Shown piece after piece: positions 26,862 through 35,147 of a DNA stretch of 64,000 nucleotides (its first letter is position 1; every line of letters starts with the position of its first letter). Where the stretch lies: assembly GCA_017940545.1 (NCBI GenBank), contig JAGAYI010000059.1, positions 27,177 to 91,176 on the forward strand, read 5' to 3'. The notes below the pieces were generated by a model. It saw only the letters and a program-made list of their open reading frames with translations. It was not told the DNA's origin and ran no database searches. The position numbers were made by a program, and so were the translations under genes. This stretch comes from Prevotella sp. (GTDB lineage: Bacteria; Bacteroidota; Bacteroidia; Bacteroidales; Bacteroidaceae).

Positions 26862-27725
26862 ATGAAACAGATAAAATATCTTCTTATTGCATTGGCATGC
26901 ACACTGAGTGCATCGTGCATGGACGGCGACGACGGTGATTGGACAAACCCGGTGACAGACGAAACCAAGAACCACTTTGGCAACCAAAATCTGCAGGAAA
27001 GCAATCTGATTACGATTGAACAACTGAAGAACACCTATAACACCGTAATAGAAAACGGCACATACGAACAAGTGACCCGACCAACACAGATTAAGGGTGT
27101 GGTGACGGGTAATGACATTGCCGGAAACATCTATAACGAGGTTTCCATTCAGGACGAGACGGGGGCTTTCATCATCTGCATCGCGCAAGGCGGACTCTAC
27201 GGCTATCTGCCCATGGGCCAGGAAATTCTCGTTGAACTGGAAGGCCTTTACGTTGGAGGATACGGCAAGCAAGGCGAAATAGGCACACTTTACACCAGCA
27301 AGAGCGGTTCCACCTATGTCAGCCGCATGGCTCGTGCTCTATGGAACACCCACTACAAACTGCTCGACAAGAAACCCGTCACACCTATCCTGGTCAGCGA
27401 TATCAAACAGCTTGACCTGAAGCGTGACTGTGGAAAGCTCATTACGCTGAAGGGGGTCACCATCAAGGAGGCTAACGGAACTGCAGTCTATGCCCCGAGC
27501 GACGGCAGTGTACCGCTGACAGCCAACTGTGCCAACCGTGCTTTCAAGGGCATCAGCGACCGCACCCTGGTATTGCGCACCAGCACCTATGCCGACTTTG
27601 CCAACTCGGTCATGCCTACCGGCGTTCTTGACGTAACGGGCATTGCCACCCGCTTCAATGACACCTGGCAGATACTGCTGCGCACCGAAGACGACGTAAA
27701 ACCAACGGAACTCACTAATTACTAA
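26862..27725 (+). CDS. DUF5689-type OB-fold lipoprotein
   Basis: 287 aa lipoprotein: signal MKQIKYLLIALACTLSASC with Cys as the lipid anchor, then acidic MDGDDGDW typical of surface-exposed Bacteroidetes lipoproteins. The body has two beta-rich halves with the pattern THIKGVVTGND-like (QIKGVVTGNDIAGNIYNEVS) and KLITLKGVTIKEANGTAVY, matching DUF5689/OB-fold domains. OB folds commonly bind nucleic acids or oligosaccharides. It is the second gene of the receptor operon and likely a surface binding partner of the TonB receptor. Specificity is inferred, not seen. Confidence 0.75.
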   Translation: MKQIKYLLIALACTLSASCMDGDDGDWTNPVTDETKNHFGNQNLQESNLITIEQLKNTYNTVIENGTYEQVTRPTQIKGVVTGNDIAGNIYNEVSIQDETGAFIICIAQGGLYGYLPMGQEILVELEGLYVGGYGKQGEIGTLYTSKSGSTYVSRMARALWNTHYKLLDKKPVTPILVSDIKQLDLKRDCGKLITLKGVTIKEANGTAVYAPSDGSVPLTANCANRAFKGISDRTLVLRTSTYADFANSVMPTGVLDVTGIATRFNDTWQILLRTEDDVKPTELTNY

Positions 27726-27744
27726 AAATCAAAAAAAACATTAT

Positions 27745-29772
27745 ATGAGAAAGATTGCATATTCAATGATTGCGATGGCCATGGCGGCTTTCACACTCAC
27801 CAGTTGCGAGGACGTTCCCGCTCCGTTCGGACAGCCTGAAGACCCAGGGTCTGGTGGTGGCGGAACGGTAGTTATTGAACCCACAGGTAGCGGTACTGAG
27901 GCTGACCCGTATAACGTGGCAGCAGCTATTGAAAAATGTAAGGAAATCGGAGACGAAACTCCAACTGCCAGTTCTCCAAAATACTACGTTAAAGGTATTG
28001 TTACTACAGCAGGAGAAGCCGATGCAAGTTACGGTAATGCCACATTTGTTATCTCTGACGACGAAAATGGCACCAATAAGTTTACGGCTTTTCAGGTTTT
28101 AGGCTTTAATGGCGCAAAGATGCCCGCTGGTTATTCCATACCGGTAGGAGCAGAAGTCGTTATTTATGGCCCAATTTACAACTATAAAGGCAATACTCCT
28201 GAAACTGGCGGTAAAGGAATGGCTTACATATATTCAATCAACGGAGAAGGCGGTGGTGATCAGCCCAGCGGAGAGACTATCGGCACGAAAGATGACCCCA
28301 TCAAGGCTTCTGAGGCATTAACAAAGATCAACGCCCTTGCCGATGGCGAAAAGAGCACATCCAAAGCATACGTTAAGGGTAAGATTGTGAAAGTAACCAC
28401 CTCACAGGAGAACTTCGAGAAGTATGGTAACATCAACTACTGGATTTCTGACGACGGAACAGAGGCCAATCAGGTTCAGGTATATGCCGGTGACGGCTTG
28501 AATGGTGAGAAGTTTAAGTCTGTCAACGATATCGCAGCAGGCGATGAGGTTGTAGTCTTCGGTACTCTTTACAAGTATGTCAACAAGAATAGCGGTGCTG
28601 TTACTCCTGAAATTGAGGGTAGCTACCTTGTAAGTCTCGTCAAAGGCCAAGGTGGCGGTGGCGATACGCCGAGCGGTGATGGTGACGGAACAGAAGCAAA
28701 TCCGTACAGTGTTTCTGCTGCTATCGCAAAAGCAGACCAGGCTGGTGTTTTCGTAAAGGCATACATTGTTGGATGGATTGAGGGTCAGGTATATAATACT
28801 GGAGCTCATTTTAACGGTTCATCCACTGTCGCTACAAATATCCTCATTGCTGAATCAGCCAACGAAACAGATCCTGCAAAATGTATGCCCGTACAGCTCC
28901 CCAGCGGAGCCGTTCGCAGCGGAGTGAATCTGGTAGATAATCCAGACAACTACAAGAAGGAGATTCTTCTTTATGGTGATATTACTAAGTATTTTGGTAC
29001 AGCAGGACTCAAGAATACTAAGTATGCAAAAATAGGAACTACAGAAGTAGGAACTAAGCCTGAAGGCGGCGACACTCCAACACCTAGCGGTGGTGAAGGT
29101 GCTGATGGTTCGAAGATTGTTAGCATTGCAGACTTCAATGCTGCTTCTGAGAGCGACAACGTATGGTATCAGCTGACTGGTACGGTGAAAAATTTAAAGG
29201 ATGGAGACCAATATGGAAATTTCGACCTTGAAGATGCCTCAGGTTCTGTTTATGTATATGGTGTACTATCTGAAAAGGGTGGTGCAAAGAAAAAATTCCA
29301 AGATCTTGTAAGCAAATACGGTATAAAGAACGGAACTAAGATTACAATCGTAGGCACTCGTGGGTCTTTCCAAGGAAAGATTGAGGTTATGAATGCCTAC
29401 TTCATCCGCGTAGAAAGTGACGGTGGACAAGGTGGTGGTTCTAGTACGGGTGCCGATGGTTCTACAGTCATCAGTGTAGCAAACTTCAATGCTGCTGCAG
29501 AAAGTAATGACGTTTGGTATCAGCTCACCGGTACCATCAAAAATCTGAAGGATGGGGATCAGTATGGTAACTTTGACCTAGAAGATAATACAGGTTCTGT
29601 TTATGTATATGGCGTCCTTTCAGAGAAGGGCGGTGCCAAGAAAAAATTCCAAGACCTTGTAAGCAAATACGGAATTAAAAACGGCAGTGTAATAACCATT
29701 GTTGGTAACCGTGGGTCTTTCCAAGGAAAGATTGAGGTTATGAATGCCTATTTCATCAAGGTAACAAATTAG
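27745..29772 (+). CDS. Lipoprotein with five tandem OB-like domains
   Basis: 675 aa lipoprotein (signal MRKIAYSMIAMAMAAFTLTSC). Five beta-rich domains follow, separated by Gly/Ser linkers: three DUF6359-like units beginning GTEADPYNVAAAIEK (about residue 50), GTKDDPIKASEAL (about 183) and GTEANPYSVSAAIAK (about 318). Two nearly identical OB-fold units then begin at GADGSKIVSIADFNAA (about 453) and GADGSTVISVANFNAA (about 570). Each OB unit contains VWYQLTGT-K-NLKDGDQYGN and GSFQGKIEVMNAYFI. The last two units differ by few residues and their DNA is offset by exactly 351 bp, so they arose by recent tandem duplication. It closes the receptor operon and ends at a strong terminator. It is probably a surface-exposed multivalent ligand binder. 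Confidence 0.8.
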   Translation: MRKIAYSMIAMAMAAFTLTSCEDVPAPFGQPEDPGSGGGGTVVIEPTGSGTEADPYNVAAAIEKCKEIGDETPTASSPKYYVKGIVTTAGEADASYGNATFVISDDENGTNKFTAFQVLGFNGAKMPAGYSIPVGAEVVIYGPIYNYKGNTPETGGKGMAYIYSINGEGGGDQPSGETIGTKDDPIKASEALTKINALADGEKSTSKAYVKGKIVKVTTSQENFEKYGNINYWISDDGTEANQVQVYAGDGLNGEKFKSVNDIAAGDEVVVFGTLYKYVNKNSGAVTPEIEGSYLVSLVKGQGGGGDTPSGDGDGTEANPYSVSAAIAKADQAGVFVKAYIVGWIEGQVYNTGAHFNGSSTVATNILIAESANETDPAKCMPVQLPSGAVRSGVNLVDNPDNYKKEILLYGDITKYFGTAGLKNTKYAKIGTTEVGTKPEGGDTPTPSGGEGADGSKIVSIADFNAASESDNVWYQLTGTVKNLKDGDQYGNFDLEDASGSVYVYGVLSEKGGAKKKFQDLVSKYGIKNGTKITIVGTRGSFQGKIEVMNAYFIRVESDGGQGGGSSTGADGSTVISVANFNAAAESNDVWYQLTGTIKNLKDGDQYGNFDLEDNTGSVYVYGVLSEKGGAKKKFQDLVSKYGIKNGSVITIVGNRGSFQGKIEVMNAYFIKVTN

Positions 29773-29791
29773 CACGAATATTCCCTAACCA

Positions 29792-29824
29792 AGCCGCAGC
29801 CCACACAGGGTTGCGGCTTTTTCA
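29792..29824 (+). terminator. Rho-independent terminator of the receptor operon
   Basis: AGCCGCA (29792-29798) pairs with TGCGGCT (29812-29818) and is followed by a T run. Confidence 0.85.
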
Positions 29825-29852
29825 TTCGAAAAAACAAAAAAACAAGATTTCT

Positions 29853-29884
29853 TTTGGTTTTTTGCTCACTTATTCGTACCTTTG
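29853..29884 (+). promoter_or_regulatory. Promoter of the L31 gene
   Basis: TTTG at 29853-29856 and TACCTTTG at 29877-29884, 20 bases apart, 49 bases before the L31 start codon. Confidence 0.65.
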
Positions 29885-29932
29885 CACCCTCAAAGCGAAT
29901 TTTAGTAAAATAATTAATAAGTAACAAGTAAA

Positions 29933-30187
29933 ATGAAAAAAGGTATTCATCCAGAAAACTATCGCCCCGTCGTGTTCAAGGACATGTCCAACGGCGATAT
30001 GTTCCTCTCGCGTTCTACCGCAAAGACAAATGACACCGTAGAATTCGAAGGCGAAACTTACCCAGTGGTAAAAATCGAAATTTCTAGCACCTCTCACCCC
30101 TTCTATACGGGTAAGAGCAAGCTTGTTGACACGGCCGGCCGCGTTGATAAGTTCATGAGCCGCTACGGTAAGGCTGCGAAGAAATAA
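29933..30187 (+). CDS. rpmE2: 50S ribosomal protein L31 type B
   Basis: 84 aa ribosomal protein. [20 protein letters not shown], then [20 protein letters not shown], are typical of the type B (RpmE2/YkgM) form. No CxxC zinc-binding pair is present, so this is the zinc-independent paralogue type. It is monocistronic, with its own promoter upstream and a terminator immediately after. Confidence 0.96.
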   Translation: MKKGIHPENYRPVVFKDMSNGDMFLSRSTAKTNDTVEFEGETYPVVKIEISSTSHPFYTGKSKLVDTAGRVDKFMSRYGKAAKK

Positions 30188-30213
30188 GATAAAGCCTACA
30201 GACGAAACCAAAA

Positions 30214-30256
30214 GGGACGCTTTCCAGTAGTTGCATATGCCGGAAGCGTCCTTTTT
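30214..30256 (+). terminator. Terminator after the L31 gene
   Basis: GGACGCTTTCC (30215-30225) pairs with GGAAGCGTCC (30242-30251), with one bulge, followed by TTTTT. Confidence 0.85.
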
Positions 30257-30316
30257 AAATAACTTTAGGAGCCATCAATCCTATTATAACAAGATAAGTA
30301 TCATTACAGCAGACCT

Positions 30317-31267
30317 ATGAACATCAAGAACCTGTTGCTGAACAGTCTGACAGTCCTGACACTGACCTTAACACTTGCTGCCTGCGGCGGCGATGACGAC
30401 GACCCGTTTGCACCCGTCAACCCGGTAAATCCCGGTGGCACACAGCCATCGGATGGTTCCAACAACACCAACCGCAACTCAACGACTACGACGTCAGAGG
30501 CCTGGCGACTGGAGTTTCCCAAACTGAAAGGCGGAAATAATCTGGTCATTGTTCACACAGCACCCATGCCAACAAAAGCAGATGTCAACTACTCCGTGGA
30601 GTGGGACATCAGCAAGAAGTCACAGCGCTGGTCGTGCTATCAGATGCATGCCTCCAACAGCGTGTCGAACACCAAACGGTACTCCAGCACGGACAACCAA
30701 TATCCGCAAGACCCTGATCTGCCTACGCAATATCGGCTATCGTCCGACCCGTTCTGGGGTACAGGCTACGACCACGGCCATATTTGTCCGTCGGCCGACC
30801 GTCTATGTTCTTCCGAAGCCAACTACCAGACATTCTTCCTCACTAACATGCAACCACAGGTCAACTCTTTTAATGCCGGTATCTGGGAAAAAATGGAAGG
30901 ACAGGTGCGTACGTGGAATCGAGGCAACTTCCGTGACACGCTTTACGTCTGCAAGGGCGGCACCATCGACAGCGAGGAAAACATCATCAGATACTTAGGT
31001 AGCGGAGCCAATAAGATTCCCGTACCCAAATACTTCTTCATGGCCATTCTCTGCAAGAATTCCGAGGGATATAAAGCTCTTGGTTTCTGGGTTGAGCACG
31101 ACGGCGGCATCAGTTCTACCACTCCCTTGGGCGACTACGTGGTCAACTTACGTGAACTGGAGGAAAAGACCGGCATCGATTTCTTCTGCAACCTGCCTGA
31201 CAACGTGGAAAAACAAGTGGAAACACTACCTGTCGATAACGTTAAGCGGGCATGGGGATTGAACTGA
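30317..31267 (+). CDS. DNA/RNA non-specific endonuclease, lipoprotein
   Basis: 316 aa. The signal MNIKNLLLNSLTVLTLTLTLAAC has a Cys anchor followed by GGDDDD, a surface-export-like acidic signal. A Pro/Asn/Thr linker leads to an endonuclease NUC1/NucA-type domain at about residues 85-300. The catalytic motif reads YDHGHICPSADR, so the usual D-R-G-H is D-H-G-H here; the catalytic His and the following Asn (FFLTNMQPQVNSFN) are kept. Family members cut double- and single-stranded DNA and RNA using Mg. It lies downstream of the TonB-receptor operon with L31 in between, so it is probably part of the same functional set although not the same transcript. Confidence 0.87.
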   Translation: MNIKNLLLNSLTVLTLTLTLAACGGDDDDPFAPVNPVNPGGTQPSDGSNNTNRNSTTTTSEAWRLEFPKLKGGNNLVIVHTAPMPTKADVNYSVEWDISKKSQRWSCYQMHASNSVSNTKRYSSTDNQYPQDPDLPTQYRLSSDPFWGTGYDHGHICPSADRLCSSEANYQTFFLTNMQPQVNSFNAGIWEKMEGQVRTWNRGNFRDTLYVCKGGTIDSEENIIRYLGSGANKIPVPKYFFMAILCKNSEGYKALGFWVEHDGGISSTTPLGDYVVNLRELEEKTGIDFFCNLPDNVEKQVETLPVDNVKRAWGLN

Positions 31268-31310
31268 AAAAGTCTTAAAATACAACGCGTGAACCATTAT
31301 CAGCACAAGT

Positions 31311-31346
31311 GGGGGTGTGCCCAAAAACAGGCACATCCTCTTTTTC
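31311..31346 (+). terminator. Terminator after the endonuclease gene
   Basis: GGGGGTGTGCC (31311-31321) pairs with GGCACATCCTC (31330-31340), including G-T pairs, followed by TTTTTC. Confidence 0.75.
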
Positions 31347-31415
31347 TTTTTACTCGAAAGACGGCATCATTAATAGCTTTCCAGTTAAGAAAAAATGCTA
31401 ATTTAACATAATTAC

Positions 31416-31446
31416 TTGCAGATGTCAGGGAAATTGCGTAAATTTG
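31416..31446 (+). promoter_or_regulatory. Promoter of the glutathione peroxidase gene
   Basis: TTG at 31416-31418 and TAAATTTG at 31439-31446 with 20-base spacing, 38 bases before the start codon. Confidence 0.55.
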
Positions 31447-31483
31447 CGACATCAAGAATATTACTTTTATAGAACAATAGAAA

Positions 31484-32035
31484 ATGAAAACAGTTTATGA
31501 TTTTTCTGTCAAGGACAGAAAGGGAAAAGATGTTTCACTGAAAGAGTATGCCAACGAAGTGCTGCTCATCGTAAACACAGCGACTAAATGCGGTTTCACA
31601 CCACAGTATGAAGAACTGGAAAAGCTCTACGAGAAGTACCACAACCAGGGATTCGAGATTCTGGACTTCCCCTGCAACCAGTTTGGCCAGCAGGCTCCCG
31701 GTACCGATGAATCCATACACGAGTTCTGCAAGCTGAACTTTGGCACGGAGTTTCCGCGTTTCAAGAAAGTCAAGGTCAACGGCGAGGATGCCGACCCGCT
31801 CTTTAAGTTCTTAAAAGAGGAGAAGGGCTTTGCCGGCTGGGACATGGAGCACCCCATTGCCCACATCTTAGACGACATGCTGACCAAGGCAGACCCAGAC
31901 TACAAGGAGAAGGCCGACATTAAATGGAATTTCACCAAATTCCTCATCAACAAGAAGGGCCTTGTCGTTGCCCGCTTCGAGCCTACAGAAAAAATGGAAA
32001 ACATTGAAAAGCAGATAGAGGAACTGCTGAAATAG
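31484..32035 (+). CDS. Glutathione peroxidase-family thiol peroxidase
   Basis: 183 aa cytosolic peroxidase. The active-site segment NTATKCGFTPQYEELEKLY at about residues 28-46 carries Cys, not selenocysteine; Gln in DFPCNQFGQQAPGTDE and Trp in KWNFTKFLI complete the catalytic triad. Bacteria with this form usually reduce peroxides with thioredoxin, and the thioredoxin reductase gene follows 120 bp downstream. It has its own promoter. Confidence 0.92.
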   Translation: MKTVYDFSVKDRKGKDVSLKEYANEVLLIVNTATKCGFTPQYEELEKLYEKYHNQGFEILDFPCNQFGQQAPGTDESIHEFCKLNFGTEFPRFKKVKVNGEDADPLFKFLKEEKGFAGWDMEHPIAHILDDMLTKADPDYKEKADIKWNFTKFLINKKGLVVARFEPTEKMENIEKQIEELLK

Positions 32036-32045
32036 TGGAGAGTGG

Positions 32046-32109
32046 AGAGTTTGCTACCGCCCATGAACAACAGCTGACAAGCTCAAACGATGAGGCGGTA
32101 GCAAACTCT
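32046..32109. repeat. 16-bp inverted repeat, part of a dispersed element
   Basis: AGAGTTTGCTACCGCC (32046-32061) and its exact reverse complement (32094-32109) form a hairpin with a 32-base loop in the gap before trxB. The right arm occurs again at 44652-44667 in the sulfur operon, so this is a dispersed intergenic repeat. No T run follows, so it is not a classic terminator. Confidence 0.75.
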
Positions 32110-32155
32110 AAACTCTACATTCCCAACTCTCAACTAAAATTACGAACTAAAGAAT

Positions 32156-33088
32156 ATGGAACATACGAAATGCCTGATTATCGGTAGTGGACCAGCTGGT
32201 TATACTGCCGCCATTTACGCCTCACGCGCCAATCTCTCACCTATAGAGTATAGCGGACTGCAGCCGGGCGGACAACTGACGCAGACCACAGAAGTTGAGA
32301 ATTTTCCCGGATATCCGCAGGGGGTTGACGGTAACCAGATGATGATGGATCTTCGCGAACAGGCGGAGCGTTTTGGCGCCGACATTCGCGATGGTTCCAT
32401 TACGAAGGTTGACTTCTCCAAGTCTCCTTACAAGCTCTGGGCCGAGGATGGTACAGAGATTGAGGCAGACACCGTCATTATTGCCACAGGAGCCTCAGCC
32501 AAATACTTAGGACTTGACGACGAGCGTAAATACAACGGTCAGGGCGTTTCTGCCTGTGCCACCTGCGACGGATTCTTCTACAGGAAGAAAAACGTTGCCG
32601 TAGTGGGCGGTGGCGACACCGCCTGCGAAGATGCGCTCTACCTGAGCGGACTGGCCAAGAAGGTATATCTCATTGTGCGCAAACCGTATCTCCGCGCCTC
32701 TCAGGTCATGCAGCAGCGTGTCAGGGAAGCCGAGAACATCGAGATTCTTTTTGAGCACAACACCCTTGGACTCTTCGGTGAGAATGGCGTGGAAGGTGCC
32801 CACCTGGTAAAGCGCAAAGGCGAAGTTGACGAAGAACTGGTTGACATTCAGATTGACGGCTTTTTCCTTGCCATCGGCCATAAGCCCAATACGGACATCT
32901 TCCGCGAATGGCTTGACACTGACGAGACAGGCTATCTGATGAAGACTGACGGCACGCCACGCACCAAACTGCCCGGCATATTTGTTGCCGGCGACTGCGC
33001 TGACCCTGTCTATCGGCAGGCCATCACCGCTGCCGGTACTGGCTGTCAAGCTGCCATCGAGGCAGAAAGATACTTAGCCTCACTATAG
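32156..33088 (+). CDS. trxB: Thioredoxin reductase
   Basis: 310 aa FAD/NADPH flavoenzyme reducing thioredoxin. The N-terminal FAD motif is IIGSGPAGYTAAIYASR, the redox-active pair is CATCDGFF at about residues 135-142, the NADPH motif is VAVVGGGDTACEDALYLS and the C-terminal FAD motif is GIFVAGDCADPVYRQAITAA. Length matches the low-Mr bacterial enzyme. Together with the preceding peroxidase gene it forms a thiol-redox pair, although a hairpin repeat lies between them. Confidence 0.97.
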   Translation: MEHTKCLIIGSGPAGYTAAIYASRANLSPIEYSGLQPGGQLTQTTEVENFPGYPQGVDGNQMMMDLREQAERFGADIRDGSITKVDFSKSPYKLWAEDGTEIEADTVIIATGASAKYLGLDDERKYNGQGVSACATCDGFFYRKKNVAVVGGGDTACEDALYLSGLAKKVYLIVRKPYLRASQVMQQRVREAENIEILFEHNTLGLFGENGVEGAHLVKRKGEVDEELVDIQIDGFFLAIGHKPNTDIFREWLDTDETGYLMKTDGTPRTKLPGIFVAGDCADPVYRQAITAAGTGCQAAIEAERYLASL

Positions 33089-33153
33089 TGCACAAAAAAA
33101 GAAGAACATAACCAGAACGAAGAAAAGATAACATTACATAGCTGGAAAAAATC

Positions 33154-33190
33154 GAAAAGCCCCCGCTTCACAGCGAGGGCTTTTCGTTCA
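33154..33190 (+). terminator. Terminator after trxB
   Basis: GAAAAGCCCCCGC (33154-33166) pairs with GCGAGGGCTTTTC (33173-33185), one mismatch, followed by a short T-rich stretch. It may serve in both directions. Confidence 0.8.
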
Positions 33191-33452
33191 ATACTTTTTA
33201 AAAAACTAAATTAATCAACCATAAACCTTAACCATTAAAAAATCTTTCTGACGCAAAGGTACAACACTTTCACCTATCTTGCAAACTCTTCCAGAAAAAA
33301 AACTTCTAAAATCCGCTTACATCACGTTTTTTCAACTAAAAATATCGGAAAACGAACTTTTTGCGACAAAAATAACGTTTTTTCAACCTAAACATCGTTC
33401 TTTTTGAAAATAAATTAGTAACTTTACAACCTGAAAATCTAAGTTAGCATTC
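33191..33452. promoter_or_regulatory. AT-rich control region before the hybrid kinase, with 13-bp direct repeats
   Basis: No gene. ACGTTTTTTCAAC occurs at 33324-33336 and again at 33375-33387, with related ACGAACTTTTT (33352) and CGTTCTTTTTG (33395) between and after. TAACTTTA at 33419-33426 could be the -7 box for the kinase gene at 33453. The repeated motif is a candidate operator. Confidence 0.45.
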
Positions 33453-35147
33453 ATGTACCTTAGCAGTTGGTGGTTCATCATAGGCATTATCGCACTGGTA
33501 GTCGCATTCTATTTAGGAAGGTGGCTATACATTCGCAGTCTGCGCATGCGTAACCGACTTCAGATGGAGCGCATCTACACCAATATCACCCACGAACTGC
33601 TGACTCCACTGACCATTATCTCAGCTTCAGTAGAACATCTGCGGAACTCTGAACCCAAATATGGGTACGACTACGACATGATGCAACTGAACATTCAGCG
33701 CATGGTACGACTGCTTCAGCAAGTTCTGGAGACCAGCAAGTCGCAGGCTGGCGAACTGAAGCTGCTGGTCAGCAACGGTGACGTGATGAAATTTATTCGC
33801 GAAACAGCACTGACCATTGAGCCACTCATGCAAAAGAAAGGACTGAAATTCAGCATCAACTGCACTCCGGAAAGCATGATGGGCTGGATTGATACCGACA
33901 AGCTGGACAAAATTATTTTCAATCTGCTGACAAACGCGGCGAAATATACAGAAAAGCAAGGGCATGTAGAGTTAGACGTCAAGACCAACAAGCGTTTCGA
34001 CCATATTATTATACGCGTAAGGGACAATGGCATCGGTATTCCCAAAGAACGCCAGAAAGGACTGTTCCACCGTTTTTACGACGGGGAATACCGCAACCGC
34101 AACACCTTCGGTACAGGTATCGGTCTCTCGCTGACACGCGATTTAGTCTATCTGCACCACGGCACCATCAGTTTTGAGAGCGAGGAAGGTAAAGGAACAA
34201 CGTTCACCATCACCCTGCCTATCAACAAGGAAACCTTTGCCCCGTCGCAGATTGACGAGAAGAACAAGATTAACATCAAGGTTCCACAGAGCGTCATTCT
34301 CGACTTCGCCGAGATAGAGAGGAAAACCGGCGAAGAAATAGCCAAGGAGCATGAGGCAGAGGAGAATGCCTATAAGCTGCTAATTGTTGAGGACAACGTG
34401 GAACTGCTCATACTCATGCAACAACTGCTGCGCACCCAGTATCGCATATATACTGCCCAGAACGGCATGGAAGCACTCCAGGTGATCCAATCGACAGAGC
34501 TTGACCTCATCATCTCTGACGTCATGATGCCTGAAATGAACGGCTACGAACTGACCAAAGCCATTAAGGGGAACCCCGATTACAGCCATCTGCCCATCAT
34601 TCTGCTCACGGCAAAGATTCAGGACAACGACCGCCAGGAGGCACTCACCATTGGGGCCGACGACTTTATTGCCAAACCGTTCCACCTTCAAGACCTCCGC
34701 TTGCGCATAGACAACATTATCAAGAACCGTCAGCGCATACAGCGTGAGTTCAGGCAGCAGTCCATCAAAGAAACCAAAAAGAAGATTGCAGAAGCACCCA
34801 CACCCGACAATGAGTTCCTGCAACGAGCCATCCAGTGCGTCAACGACCATTTAGACGACACGGAGTTCGACCGCGATGCCTTTGCCCGCGAAATGGGCGC
34901 AAGCCAGTCAACGCTCTATAACAAGCTGCGGGCCATGACAGGCATGAACGTCACCAACTTCATTCGCAGCATCCGCATGAAGGCCATCGACGACATCATC
35001 CGTCAGGAACCCGACATCCGCGTCAGCGACCTGGCCTACAAGGTCGGCTTCAAGGACCCCAAATATTTTGCTACAGCATTTAAGAAGGAGTTTGGCATTC
35101 AGCCGAAGGAGTACATTGAGAAGATGACGTCAGCCACAACAAGCTGA
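33453..35147 (+). CDS. Hybrid histidine kinase/response regulator with AraC domain, no sensor
   Basis: 564 aa one-protein two-component system of the Bacteroidales hybrid type. A single membrane segment at residues about 5-25 (WWFIIGIIALVVAFYLGRWL) leads into a HisKA domain (ITHELLTPLTIISASVEHLR, His about 48) and HATPase (NLLTNAAKYTEK, RDNGIGIP, GTGIGLSL). A receiver domain (LIVEDN near 311, phospho-acceptor in DLIISDVMMPEMNG, Lys in AKPFH) and a C-terminal AraC-type HTH (residues about 460-560) follow. Classical members have about 700 residues of periplasmic propeller before the membrane segment; here only about five residues precede it. The start is at the first ATG after the control region. 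Its 3' end overlaps the convergent symporter gene by 68 bp. Confidence 0.87.
   Translation: MYLSSWWFIIGIIALVVAFYLGRWLYIRSLRMRNRLQMERIYTNITHELLTPLTIISASVEHLRNSEPKYGYDYDMMQLNIQRMVRLLQQVLETSKSQAGELKLLVSNGDVMKFIRETALTIEPLMQKKGLKFSINCTPESMMGWIDTDKLDKIIFNLLTNAAKYTEKQGHVELDVKTNKRFDHIIIRVRDNGIGIPKERQKGLFHRFYDGEYRNRNTFGTGIGLSLTRDLVYLHHGTISFESEEGKGTTFTITLPINKETFAPSQIDEKNKINIKVPQSVILDFAEIERKTGEEIAKEHEAEENAYKLLIVEDNVELLILMQQLLRTQYRIYTAQNGMEALQVIQSTELDLIISDVMMPEMNGYELTKAIKGNPDYSHLPIILLTAKIQDNDRQEALTIGADDFIAKPFHLQDLRLRIDNIIKNRQRIQREFRQQSIKETKKKIAEAPTPDNEFLQRAIQCVNDHLDDTEFDRDAFAREMGASQSTLYNKLRAMTGMNVTNFIRSIRMKAIDDIIRQEPDIRVSDLAYKVGFKDPKYFATAFKKEFGIQPKEYIEKMTSATTS

Noticed and set aside
31484-32035. Selenoprotein glutathione peroxidase
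   Set aside because: The active-site codon is TGC (Cys), not TGA, and no stop is read through.
32046-32109. Terminator of the glutathione peroxidase gene
   Set aside because: The hairpin has a 32-base loop and no T run, and its arm recurs elsewhere, so it is treated as a dispersed repeat.
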